Source: Homoserinibacter sp. GY 40078 (GTDB taxonomy: Bacteria > Actinomycetota > Actinomycetes > Actinomycetales > Microbacteriaceae). Taken from it: a DNA stretch of 64,000 nt. The DNA lies in NCBI RefSeq assembly GCF_008017545.1, contig NZ_VRTZ01000001.1, positions 1,143,741-1,207,740 on the forward strand, given 5' to 3'. Numbering within the stretch: position 1 is the first letter of the stretch; every line of letters begins with the position of its first letter. A model generated the notes under the pieces. That model did no database searches and was not told the DNA's origin. It saw nothing but the letters and a program-made list of their open reading frames with translations. A program made the translations under genes and the position numbers. Shown here piece by piece: positions 15,071 through 23,044 of this stretch.

Positions 15071-15185
15071 GTCATGGTCCCTTCGTCCGGTACCCATTCT
15101 CGCCCCCATTTCCCGCGATGGGAATAGGTCCCGCCGAGGGATTTTCGCGCACGTGGGCCTATCCTGCTCGCCGTTGCACTCCCGG

Positions 15186-15205
15186 AAAGCGAAACGTTAC
15201 GCTTT
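15186..15205. promoter_or_regulatory. 20-bp LacI-type operator before the fucose operon
   Basis: The arms AAAGCG and CGCTTT surround AAACGTTA. The site is palindromic except for one symmetric position. It lies 15 bases before the aldo/keto reductase start and about 20 bases after a TATCCT -10 candidate at 15160-15165. The LacI gene second in this operon is the likely reader. Confidence 0.75.
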
Positions 15206-15219
15206 TCGGCGGACCCACC

Positions 15220-16239
15220 ATGAGCACTCTCCCGACACGCCCTCTTCGAGACGGCACCCCCATGCCCGTCATCGGCACGGGCACCTTCGGTTCCGACCGA
15301 TACGGCCCCGCCGAGGTCTCCCGCGCCGTCGCTGCGGCGATCGACCGGGGTTACCGGCTCATCGACTGCGCCTCCGTCTACGGCAACGAGCCCGAGATCG
15401 GCGAGGTGCTGAGCGAGGCCATCGCGGGCGGTGTGCCGAGGGGCGAGCTCTTCGTGATGAGCAAGGTGTGGAACGACGCCCACAGCCCCGAGGCCGCGAT
15501 CGAATCCGTTCGTGCCTCCCTTCGCGACCTGCGGCTCGACTACCTCGACGCCGTGTTCATCCACTGGCCCTTCCCCAACCACCACGCGCCCTTCGCCTCG
15601 ACGGAGGATCGCGACCCCCATGCCCGGCCGTACGCACACGCCGCGTTCATGGCGGTCTGGCGCGCCCTCGAGTCGCTCGTCGACGAGGGCGTCGTCCGGC
15701 ACCTGGGCACCTCGAACATGACGATCCCGAAGTTGCGGCTCGTGCTGCGCGACGCGCGGATCGCCCCGAGCCTCAACGAGATGGAACTACACCCCACGTT
15801 CCAGCAGCCCGAGCTCTTCCGCTTCTGCCTCGACCACGACATCCAGCCGGTAGGCTACTCGCCGCTCGGTTCGCCGTCGCGTCCCGCCCGCGATCGCACC
15901 GAGGCGGATATCTCCGACATCGACGACCCCGTGATCCGATCGATCGCCGAAGCCCGCGGCGTGCATCCGGTGAGCGTGTGTCTGCAGTGGGCGATCAGTC
16001 GGGGGCAGATCCCCATTCCGTTCGCGGTGAAGCCCGACCAGATCCGCTCGAATCTCGACGCCGCGACAGCGCCGCCGCTCACCCCGGAGGAGATCGAGGC
16101 GCTGCGCGGCGTGGACCGCAACAACCGCCTGATCAAGGGGCAGGTCTTCCTCTGGCCGGGGGCGGGGTCGTACCTCGACCTGTGGGACGTCGACGGCACG
16201 ATTCCCGGGTGGCAGGGGTACGGCTCGCCGGCGCTCTGA
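15220..16239 (+). CDS. Aldo/keto reductase, first gene of a fucose-type operon
   Basis: ATG at 15220 is chosen because the upstream extension would run through the operator. The 339-residue product is a TIM-barrel NAD(P)H oxidoreductase. The full catalytic tetrad is visible: D49, Y54 (SVYGNE), K82 (MSKVWN) and H115 (FIHWPF). The C-terminal cofactor region includes IPIPFAVKPDQIRSNLDA. It probably oxidises or reduces a sugar or a sugar-derived aldehyde in the cytoplasm. Neighbouring FucU and fucosidase-like genes make L-fucose or a related 6-deoxy sugar a reasonable guess. Confidence 0.85.
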   Translation: MSTLPTRPLRDGTPMPVIGTGTFGSDRYGPAEVSRAVAAAIDRGYRLIDCASVYGNEPEIGEVLSEAIAGGVPRGELFVMSKVWNDAHSPEAAIESVRASLRDLRLDYLDAVFIHWPFPNHHAPFASTEDRDPHARPYAHAAFMAVWRALESLVDEGVVRHLGTSNMTIPKLRLVLRDARIAPSLNEMELHPTFQQPELFRFCLDHDIQPVGYSPLGSPSRPARDRTEADISDIDDPVIRSIAEARGVHPVSVCLQWAISRGQIPIPFAVKPDQIRSNLDAATAPPLTPEEIEALRGVDRNNRLIKGQVFLWPGAGSYLDLWDVDGTIPGWQGYGSPAL

Positions 16240-16277
16240 GCGCGCCGTCACCGTCCCCGGGCCGAGAGGGTTCGCGC

Positions 16278-17273
16278 ATGGTCAGCTACAAGGACATCCA
16301 GCTCACGACCGGACTGTCGCTGGCGACGATCTCGAAGTACTTCAATGGTGGCAACGTTCGCCCCGCGAATCGCGAGGCGATCGACGCGGCGGTCGCGATC
16401 CACGGATATCGCCCCAACGCGATCGCGCGCGGGCTGCGCTCGGGAAAGTCGCGCACCGTCGGTGTGCTGCTGCCCGCCCTCGACAACGACTTCCACCTGA
16501 CGATCATCGCGAGCGTCGAACAGCGGCTGCGGGAGGTGAACATCGGGGTCGTCGTCGCGACGAGCCCCTCGGCGGATGCGGCGACCGTCGACCTGCTCCT
16601 CGGGCGCCGAGTGGACGGCATCGTCGCCGTCCCGTCTCCCCACGATGTCGACGCGCTCTCGCGCGCCGCGGGGGAGATCCCCGTCGTCGCCCTGGACTGG
16701 AGGGCGCCTGGGCTGGACGTCGACGGGGTGTTCCTCGACAACCGCGCCGCGGGTCAGCTGGCCGCCCGCCATCTGCGGAGCCACGGGCATACGGCGGCCC
16801 TCGTGCTGTCGCCCGAACCGCCGCTCTCCTCGGTCGCCGCGCGCGTCGACGGGTTCCTCGCCGAGCTCGGACCCGGTGGGGTATCGCTCGCCGCGCCGCT
16901 CTCGGTCGACGGGGCGCGGGATGCGGTCGCGTCGGTGCTCGCGTCGGTGCTCGGGCCGACGGACGCGCCGACCGCCTTCTTCGCGCCGAACTACGAGCTG
17001 ACGCTCGGGGCGCTCATCGCCATCAACGAGTCCGGGCGGATCCTCGGGCGCGACGTCTCGCTGATCGGATTCGACGGCACCGATCTCGCACGCGCCAGCA
17101 GGCCGCGGCTCACGATCATCGAGCAGCCCATGCGCGAGATCGCCGAGGAGGCCGCACGCACCGTCCTGGACCTCCTCCAGGGGGAGCGCGCCCCCGCACG
17201 CGAGCGGCTGCTCGCGCCGCGACTCAACGCGGGCGCCTCGGTCGCCCGCGTCACCGACACTGTCACCGACTGA
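16278..17273 (+). CDS. LacI-family regulator of the fucose operon
   Basis: ATG at 16278 follows GAGAGGG. The 331-residue product begins MVSYKDIQLTTGLSLATISKYFNGGNVRP, an HTH with Lys-Tyr in the recognition helix in place of the usual Ser-Arg-Val. The hinge is AIARGLRSGKSRTVGV and the effector domain ends with LIGFDGTDLARASRPRLTIIEQP. It lies 38 bases after the reductase in the same direction. The AAAGCG..CGCTTT palindrome upstream is the natural target, making it an autoregulator of the operon. Confidence 0.88.
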   Translation: MVSYKDIQLTTGLSLATISKYFNGGNVRPANREAIDAAVAIHGYRPNAIARGLRSGKSRTVGVLLPALDNDFHLTIIASVEQRLREVNIGVVVATSPSADAATVDLLLGRRVDGIVAVPSPHDVDALSRAAGEIPVVALDWRAPGLDVDGVFLDNRAAGQLAARHLRSHGHTAALVLSPEPPLSSVAARVDGFLAELGPGGVSLAAPLSVDGARDAVASVLASVLGPTDAPTAFFAPNYELTLGALIAINESGRILGRDVSLIGFDGTDLARASRPRLTIIEQPMREIAEEAARTVLDLLQGERAPARERLLAPRLNAGASVARVTDTVTD

Positions 17274-17283
17274 GAGGAGCCCC

Positions 17284-17691
17284 GTGCTCAAAGGAATCGA
17301 CCCCGTGCTCGACGGAGACGTGCTGCGCGCGCTCGATCGGCTCGGGCACTCGGACCGCCTGATCGTCGCGGACGCGCACTTCCCGGCCTACCGCTTGGTC
17401 GACCACGTCATCACGCTCGCCGTCGACGTTCCTCGGGCGGTCCGCGCCGTGTGCTCGGTGATCGACCTCGACACGGTCGACGCGGCGGTGATGATGGACA
17501 GCGGCGCACCCCTGCTCGACGTGCAGCGCGAGATCCTCGAGGCGGGAGCTCTGAGCGAGGCGGACGCCTCGTTCGTGGGGCGCGCCGAGTTCTACGAGCT
17601 TGCCGCGCGGGCCCAGGTCGTCCTGCGCACGCTCGAACCGCGGACGTGGGCGAACGTGATCCTCAGCAAGGGCGTCACGCCGACGGCGTGA
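17284..17691 (+). CDS. fucU: L-fucose mutarotase (RbsD/FucU family)
   Basis: GTG at 17284 lies behind GAGGAG, 10 bases after the regulator stop. The 135-residue product starts MLKGIDPVLDGDVLRALDRLGHSDRL, close to the FucU N-terminus. It has the catalytic-site His in GHSD and ADAHFPAYRL, and the Tyr in EFYELA. Family members interconvert the alpha and beta anomers of L-fucose or ribose in the cytoplasm. Its place before a fucosidase-like glycosidase favours fucose over ribose. Confidence 0.88.
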   Translation: MLKGIDPVLDGDVLRALDRLGHSDRLIVADAHFPAYRLVDHVITLAVDVPRAVRAVCSVIDLDTVDAAVMMDSGAPLLDVQREILEAGALSEADASFVGRAEFYELAARAQVVLRTLEPRTWANVILSKGVTPTA

Positions 17692-17700
17692 GAGACCACC

Positions 17701-19704
17701 ATGCCCGGATCGTTCTTCCCCAAGCGCACCGTCCACCTCGACTTCCACACCGGTCCCGATATCCCGGATGTCGGGTCGGCCTTCGACCCGGAGGCCTTCG
17801 CGCAGACCTTCGTCGACGCGCACGTCGACAGCGTCACCCTCTTCGCGAAGTGCCACCACGGGCTCCTCTACTTCGACACCGAACGGCCGGAGCGTCACCC
17901 CGGCCTCCCGCGCGACCGTCACCTTCTGGAAGACCAGGTGCAGGCGTTGCATGCGGTCGGCATCCGGACCCCGATCTACCTCAGCGTGCAGTGCGACGAG
18001 TACGCCGCGAACGCGCATCCGGAGTGGGTCGCCCTCGACGAGGATCTTCGCCAGGTGAAGTGGGGAGGCTCGGCCTACCGTGCGGGGTGGCAGATCCTCG
18101 ACATGTCGAGCCCCTACCAGGACTACCTCGCCGACCAGATCCAGGAGGTCGTGGAGCGGTTCGCACCCCTCGACGGGGTCTTCCTCGACATGTGCTGGGA
18201 CCAGCCGAGCTCATCCGTGTGGGCCCGCCGTGCGATGCAGGAGCGCGGGGTGGATCCCGCCGACCCGCTCGAGCGCGACCGATACGCGCGCGAGGTCGCG
18301 CACGCCTACATGGGGCGCTACCGCGACCTGATCGAGCCGCATCTCGCCGCCGATGTCGCCTCGGGCGTGTGGTTCAACAGCCGCCCCAAGACCGCGCTCG
18401 CCGAGGAGTCGCAGTTCAGCCGCCACGTCGAGATCGAGTCGCTGCCGTCGGGCGGATGGGGCTACGCGAACTTCCCGTATGTGTCGCGCTTCGCACGTAC
18501 CGTCGGCCGCTCGACGCTGAGTCACACGGGACGCTTCTACAAAGGCTGGGGCGACAACGGCGGTCTCAAGCCGCACGCCGCGCTCACCTACGAGTGCACC
18601 CGGATCCTCGCGCAGGGCATGACGGCGGGCGTCGGCGATCTGCTCGCTCCCTCGGGCGCTCTCGATCCGTCCACCTACGAGCTGATCGGATCGGTGTACG
18701 GGCGGATCGAGCGGTGCGAGCCGCTCGTCGAAGACGCGCACGTCGTGTCGGAGATCGCGGTTCTCGTGGATGCCGACCTCGGCGACAATCCCGGCGCCGC
18801 GGGCATCGGGGCCGTGCGTGCGCTTCAGCAACTGCGGCAGCAGTTCGACATCCTCGCCTACCCGGCCGACTTCGCCGAGTACGGGCTGGTGATCCTGCTC
18901 GAGACCACGCCCATCGACAGCGAGCTCGCGCGGCGGCTCGCCGAGTACGTCGACACGGGCGGGCGGGTGCTCGTCGTGCGCGGCGCCTCCCAGGGCAGCA
19001 ATGGCGCGGAGCTCCTGCCGTTCCTCGGTGTCGAATGGACGGGCGACTCGCCCTACCCCGAGGTATTCCTGCGGCGACCGGAGGTCGGCGGCGTGAACGG
19101 GTTCGACCACGTGATGTACGAGAGGTCGCTGCGGATCCGCGCCGACGACGGCACCGTGGTGCTGACGGGCGTGGTGGAGCCCTACTTCGCGCGCAGCTGG
19201 GATCGGTTCAGCGGCCACGAGTACACGCCGAACAGCGGACGGCTCAGCCCCTGGGCCGCGATGACGCGACGGGGTCCGGCGGTGCTCGCTGCCGTGCCGC
19301 TGTTCGAGGCGTTCGGCGAGCACGGAGCGCCCGCCTACCGGGACCTCATCGCGACCGCGATCGGCGAGCTCCTTCCGCGCCCCGCGGTCCGGGTCGACGG
19401 CCCCACACCCGTGGAGGCGACGCTGATGCGCTCGCCGCACTCCACCATCGTGCATCTGCTGAGCTTCCTCCCGACGCGCGTTGGCGAGCAGCTCGACCTC
19501 GTGGAGGACCCGTTCCCCGTGGTCGATCTTCCCGTGGCCGTGAGGTCGGATTCCGTTCCGAGCCGGGTCACCCTCGAGCCCGCGGGGGAGGAGCTGCCCT
19601 TCACCGTGGAAGACGGCTACGTGCAGGTGCGATGCACGATCCTCGACGGGCACGCGCTGCTCGTCCTCCACGATCCGGAGACCGACGAATCGGAGGACCG
19701 ATGA
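17701..19704 (+). CDS. Glycoside hydrolase with beta-galactosidase-trimerisation-like domain (GH151 fucosidase-like)
   Basis: The 667-residue cytoplasmic protein begins with an HxDFHTGPDIPDVG strand of a TIM barrel and contains FLDMCWD and VWFNSRP, which may hold acidic catalytic residues. At about residues 350-560 there is a Rossmann-like trimerisation domain (EIAVLVDADLG, RVLVVRGASQG), and the C-terminus is a beta domain. This order fits GHL6/GH151 proteins, some of which are alpha-L-fucosidases. The FucU and reductase neighbours agree. The family name is inferred from layout, not from alignment. Its stop overlaps the GH5 start as ATGA. Confidence 0.7.
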   Translation: MPGSFFPKRTVHLDFHTGPDIPDVGSAFDPEAFAQTFVDAHVDSVTLFAKCHHGLLYFDTERPERHPGLPRDRHLLEDQVQALHAVGIRTPIYLSVQCDEYAANAHPEWVALDEDLRQVKWGGSAYRAGWQILDMSSPYQDYLADQIQEVVERFAPLDGVFLDMCWDQPSSSVWARRAMQERGVDPADPLERDRYAREVAHAYMGRYRDLIEPHLAADVASGVWFNSRPKTALAEESQFSRHVEIESLPSGGWGYANFPYVSRFARTVGRSTLSHTGRFYKGWGDNGGLKPHAALTYECTRILAQGMTAGVGDLLAPSGALDPSTYELIGSVYGRIERCEPLVEDAHVVSEIAVLVDADLGDNPGAAGIGAVRALQQLRQQFDILAYPADFAEYGLVILLETTPIDSELARRLAEYVDTGGRVLVVRGASQGSNGAELLPFLGVEWTGDSPYPEVFLRRPEVGGVNGFDHVMYERSLRIRADDGTVVLTGVVEPYFARSWDRFSGHEYTPNSGRLSPWAAMTRRGPAVLAAVPLFEAFGEHGAPAYRDLIATAIGELLPRPAVRVDGPTPVEATLMRSPHSTIVHLLSFLPTRVGEQLDLVEDPFPVVDLPVAVRSDSVPSRVTLEPAGEELPFTVEDGYVQVRCTILDGHALLVLHDPETDESEDR

Positions 19705-20762
19705 CATTCCGCGTGACGGCGACGCCGCAGATCGACGGCGCCCTGCGCCGCGGCGTCAACCTCAGCCACTGGTACTCGCAGGTGTACACCGCCGCCGGCT
19801 ACTCGACCGAGCACTTCGATCGATACCTGTCGGATGACGACTTCCGACTCATCGCGGCCACGGGCTTCGATCACGTGCGCTTCCCCTTCTCGTGGGAGTG
19901 GATGTTCGGCGACCCGGCGACGACGGATGCGGCGATCGAGCGGATCGTCGACAACGCGATCCGGCTCCAGCACGCCGGCCTCTCGGTCATCGTCGACGCC
20001 CACCCGGAGATGGAGTTCAAGGCGAGCCTCCGCGATCCCGACTCCGCGGCCGCATTCGTCGCCGGATGGGGCAGGCTCGCGGCGCGGCTCGCCGAACTGC
20101 CGACCGATCGCACCGCGATCGAGATCCTCAACGAGCCGAGCACAGGCGACGCAGCGACCTGGCACGCGATCGCCCGTGGGGCGCTCGCGAACGTGCGCGA
20201 GCACTGCCCGGACCATCTCGTGATCGTCTCGGGCGACGGCTACAGCGAGCTCCCGCAGCTGCTCGACCTCCCCGTCTTCGACGACCCGCGGCTCGTCTAC
20301 AACTTCCACATGTACGACCCGATGATCATCAGCCACCAGTCGGCCCACTTCGCCGCGGACTGGGTCAGGGCCGTGACGGGCCTCATCTACCCGACCGATG
20401 CCGAGAACGTGCGCTCGCGCATCGCATCCGACGTTCCCGAGCGTACGCGCGGCGCACTCATCGACTACCTCGAGGAGCCGTGGGGGCTGGGCCGCTACCG
20501 GGCGCACATTCGAGACGCCGTGACGTTCGCGAACGACCGCGGGGTCGCCCTGACCTGCAACGAATTCGGCATCTACCGCGAGGCGCCGCGCGCCACCCGC
20601 ATCGCCTGGCTGGGGGATGTCTCGCTCGCCTTGAGCGACGCGGGCATCGGGTGGTCGGTGTGGGACTACGCGGGTGATTTCGCCGTGGCCCCGGGGTTGC
20701 CCGGCAAGCGGGTGGCGGATCCGGAGATCGTCGCGGCGATGGGACTCACGCCCCCGAGCTAG
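19701..20762 (+). CDS. GH5-family glycosidase, cytoplasmic
   Basis: ATG at 19701 lies behind GGAGGA and overlaps the preceding stop by four bases. The 353-residue TIM-barrel product has the GH5 opening RGVNLSHWYSQ and the FDHVRFPFSWEWM strand. The acid/base is E145 in EILNEPS, the YNFHMYDP strand follows, and the nucleophile is E288 in TCNEFGIY. No signal peptide is seen, so it should act on imported oligosaccharides, probably as an exo- or oligo-beta-glucosidase. It is translationally coupled to the fucosidase-like gene. Its 3' end overlaps the convergent oxidoreductase by 17 bp. Confidence 0.88.
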   Translation: MTFRVTATPQIDGALRRGVNLSHWYSQVYTAAGYSTEHFDRYLSDDDFRLIAATGFDHVRFPFSWEWMFGDPATTDAAIERIVDNAIRLQHAGLSVIVDAHPEMEFKASLRDPDSAAAFVAGWGRLAARLAELPTDRTAIEILNEPSTGDAATWHAIARGALANVREHCPDHLVIVSGDGYSELPQLLDLPVFDDPRLVYNFHMYDPMIISHQSAHFAADWVRAVTGLIYPTDAENVRSRIASDVPERTRGALIDYLEEPWGLGRYRAHIRDAVTFANDRGVALTCNEFGIYREAPRATRIAWLGDVSLALSDAGIGWSVWDYAGDFAVAPGLPGKRVADPEIVAAMGLTPPS

Positions 20763-21747
20763 CCATCGGAGCCGTGCGAGGGAGCGCCGCGCGCACCAGG
20801 TCGGCGGTGCGCATGACCCGGAGGGTCGCCGCGAGGTCGCAGAGCGGATGCTCGGTAAGGCCGTCCTCGAGCGCCTCCGCGGTCGCACGGAGCATGGGCG
20901 TGTACCCGCGCCCCTCGTGGGGCAGTTCGATGCGCTCGGGCTCGGCACCTGCGCGCCGCACGAGGATCGACTCCGACCCCCAGAACGCGCCTTCGAGGTC
21001 GATGCGGCCCCCGTATCCGCCGATGGAGGCGTCGAACGGCAGGTCTGCCCGGATCGACGTGGCGAGCACGGCCTGCTGGCCTCCGGGGTAGCCGAGCAGC
21101 ATCCCCAGTTCGGTGTCGACGCCGACGTCCGTGCCGTCGGCGTCGATCTGCGAGCCGGTGGCGTTCACCGTCGACGGCTCGCCGAACACCACGTCGGCGA
21201 GCGCGAGCGGATAGACGCCCTGATCGAGCAGCGAACCCCCGCCACGTGCCTTGTCGCGGAGGCGGTGCGGGCCGGGCGGAAGGGCGAAGCCGAAGCTCGC
21301 CAGCACCGTGCGCGGGTCGCCGATCGCGCCGTCGGCGATGAGCGATTGCGTGGTTCGCAGCGCGGGCGTGAAGCGCATCCACATGGCCTCCATCAGGAAG
21401 AGGCCCCGTTCGCGCGCGAGCGACACGAGCTCCTCCGCCTCGGCCGCGTCGACCGTGAACGCTTTCTCGACGAGCACGGCGTGCCCGTGCTCGAGAGCGG
21501 CCTTGGCGAGCGCCAGGTGCGAATCGTGCGTCGTGGCGATGTAGACGAGATCCAGGTCGTCCATCCGCAGCAGCTCGTCGACGCCCACCGCGCGGGCGAT
21601 GCCGTGCTCGGATGCGAAGTGCGCGGTCCGAGCGGCGTCGCGGCCGGCGACGGCGACGAGGTCCCACCCGGCCAGACGGAAGTCCGCGGCGATCGCCTCA
21701 CCCATCCAGCCGGTTCCGATCATTCCCGCGCGACGAGTCATCCGCAC
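20746..21747 (-). CDS. Gfo/Idh/MocA-family sugar oxidoreductase
   Basis: The 333-residue product has an N-terminal Rossmann fold with AGMIGTGWMGEAIA, then the conserved EKAFT at about residue 94 (the EKP position; its Lys is catalytic). The C-terminal alpha/beta domain has GGGSLLDQGVYPLALADVVFG, where the His usually found in the Gfo DxxxH motif is replaced by Tyr. Such enzymes use NAD(P) to oxidise sugars or sugar alcohols. The gene converges on the fucose operon, and an MRMTRR or MTRR start is equally possible. Confidence 0.88.
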   Translation of the reverse strand: MRMTRRAGMIGTGWMGEAIAADFRLAGWDLVAVAGRDAARTAHFASEHGIARAVGVDELLRMDDLDLVYIATTHDSHLALAKAALEHGHAVLVEKAFTVDAAEAEELVSLARERGLFLMEAMWMRFTPALRTTQSLIADGAIGDPRTVLASFGFALPPGPHRLRDKARGGGSLLDQGVYPLALADVVFGEPSTVNATGSQIDADGTDVGVDTELGMLLGYPGGQQAVLATSIRADLPFDASIGGYGGRIDLEGAFWGSESILVRRAGAEPERIELPHEGRGYTPMLRATAEALEDGLTEHPLCDLAATLRVMRTADLVRAALPRTAPMASSGA

Positions 21748-21808
21748 AACCTACCGAATCCGAAACGCCGCCCGTGTCGCCTCCGTCGCGCCGCGCTAGG
21801 CTCGCGGC

Positions 21809-22951
21809 GTGACCGACACGGAGGAGTGGAGCTGGCCCCTCCTGCACGAAGCGCAACGTCTCGCGTTGCTGGACATCCTCGTGCACGGCGCCCGGTCACG
21901 GGCGGATGTCGCCCGTCGCATCGGGTTGACGCGCGCGAGCCTCACCCGCCTCACCCGCGACCTGATGGAGCTCGGCTTCATCACCGAGGGGCAGATCGCC
22001 CAGCGTGCGGGGCGCGGTCGTCCGTCCGAGATGCTCGAAGTCGTGCCGTCATCGGCATACTTCGTCGGCATCAAGCTCACGGGCGACATGCTCTACGCCG
22101 AACTCTCGGATCTACGGGCGCAGCCGCGGGCTGAGCGCGAGGTCGTGCTGAGGTCGGTGGATGAGCTGCAGGTGGTCGATCTCATCGCGAAGGTCGTCGA
22201 CGGTTTCCGGCGAACCGAGTCGCGCATCGCCGCCGTGGGTGTATGCCTCGCGGGTGATGTTCTGCACGGACCGGATGGCAGCGCCGTCGTGGTGGGCTCG
22301 CACTTCCTCGGCTGGGACGAGGTGGCCCTGCAGGAGCTGGTGTCGCGCGCAGTGGGTCTGCCGGTCGCGGTGTCGAACGACGTGCAGGCGCTCACCGTCG
22401 GCCACCACTGGTTCGGCGCCGGTGTGGGCACCGACGAGCTCGCGGTCATCGGCCTGGGTGAGGGCATCGGCGCGGGCATGATCGTCGGCGGCGAGCTCAT
22501 CCGGGGTGCGCGCGGCCACCCGGGAAAGGTGGGTCACCTCATGGTCTCGGCGGACGGCCCCATGTGCGACATGGGCCACGTCGGTTGTGTGTCCGCGTAC
22601 GTGACCACCCCCGCGATCCTCGCGGCCACCGGGATGGAGACGATGACCGAGGTGCTCGACGCCGCAGCGCGCGACGACGTCACCGCGGTCGGGGCGCTCA
22701 ATCAGGCGATCGACGCCCTCGGTGCCGCCGTCGCGCACATCACGAACCTCGTCGATCCGGAGCTCGTGGTCATCGCGGGCGAGGGGATCGTGGTAGCCCG
22801 TCACGACCAGGAGCTTCTCGCGCAGTCCATCGCCCGACGGCTCGATCCCACGTCGGAGCCGCCGCAGGTCGTGATCCCCGACTTCCGATTCGAGGACTAC
22901 GCGCGCGGCGCGGCGGTCACCGCTCTGCGTCAGCTGCTCGCGGCTCCCTGA
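21809..22951 (+). CDS. ROK-family transcription regulator
   Basis: GTG at 21809 lies six bases after TAGGCT (21797-21802), a leaderless arrangement. The N-terminal MarR-like HTH (RSRADVARRIGLTRASLTRLTRDLMELGFI) occupies residues 28-58. The ROK sugar-binding domain follows with GLGEGIGAGMIVGGELIRGARGHPGKVGHL and CDMGHVGC, a weakened form of the ROK zinc motif. It therefore looks like a repressor, not a kinase. Two matching 23-bp operators lie before the GH29 gene and before the ABC operon just downstream. Confidence 0.88.
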   Translation: MTDTEEWSWPLLHEAQRLALLDILVHGARSRADVARRIGLTRASLTRLTRDLMELGFITEGQIAQRAGRGRPSEMLEVVPSSAYFVGIKLTGDMLYAELSDLRAQPRAEREVVLRSVDELQVVDLIAKVVDGFRRTESRIAAVGVCLAGDVLHGPDGSAVVVGSHFLGWDEVALQELVSRAVGLPVAVSNDVQALTVGHHWFGAGVGTDELAVIGLGEGIGAGMIVGGELIRGARGHPGKVGHLMVSADGPMCDMGHVGCVSAYVTTPAILAATGMETMTEVLDAAARDDVTAVGALNQAIDALGAAVAHITNLVDPELVVIAGEGIVVARHDQELLAQSIARRLDPTSEPPQVVIPDFRFEDYARGAAVTALRQLLAAP

Positions 22952-22992
22952 TCCGTCCGTCACCCCTGAACCCTCGTCGGCCTGCCGCTACT

Positions 22993-23015
22993 ATTTGTAA
23001 AGCGGCGATATAAAT
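22993..23015. promoter_or_regulatory. 23-bp ROK-type operator before the GH29 gene
   Basis: ATTTGTA (22993-22999), nine bases, then TATAAAT (23009-23015) form an inverted repeat. The site at 24514-24536 has the same plan, ATTTGTT-N9-GACAAAG. NagC/XylR-type ROK repressors bind AT-rich palindromes of this kind. It lies 29 bases before the GH29 start. Confidence 0.65.
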
Positions 23016-23044
23016 TCGCTCGCCTATCGATGAGGAGCAGTTCA

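Noticed and set aside
14775-16277. Long frame upstream of the LacI gene at 16278 and through the reductase gene
   Set aside because: The upstream part is an Arg-rich shadow of the aldo/keto reductase gene; only the section from 16278 has LacI sequence.
17451-19700. Long frame fused upstream of the GH5 gene
   Set aside because: It is the shadow of FucU and the GH151-like gene; GH5 starts at 19701 with its own RBS and ATGA overlap.
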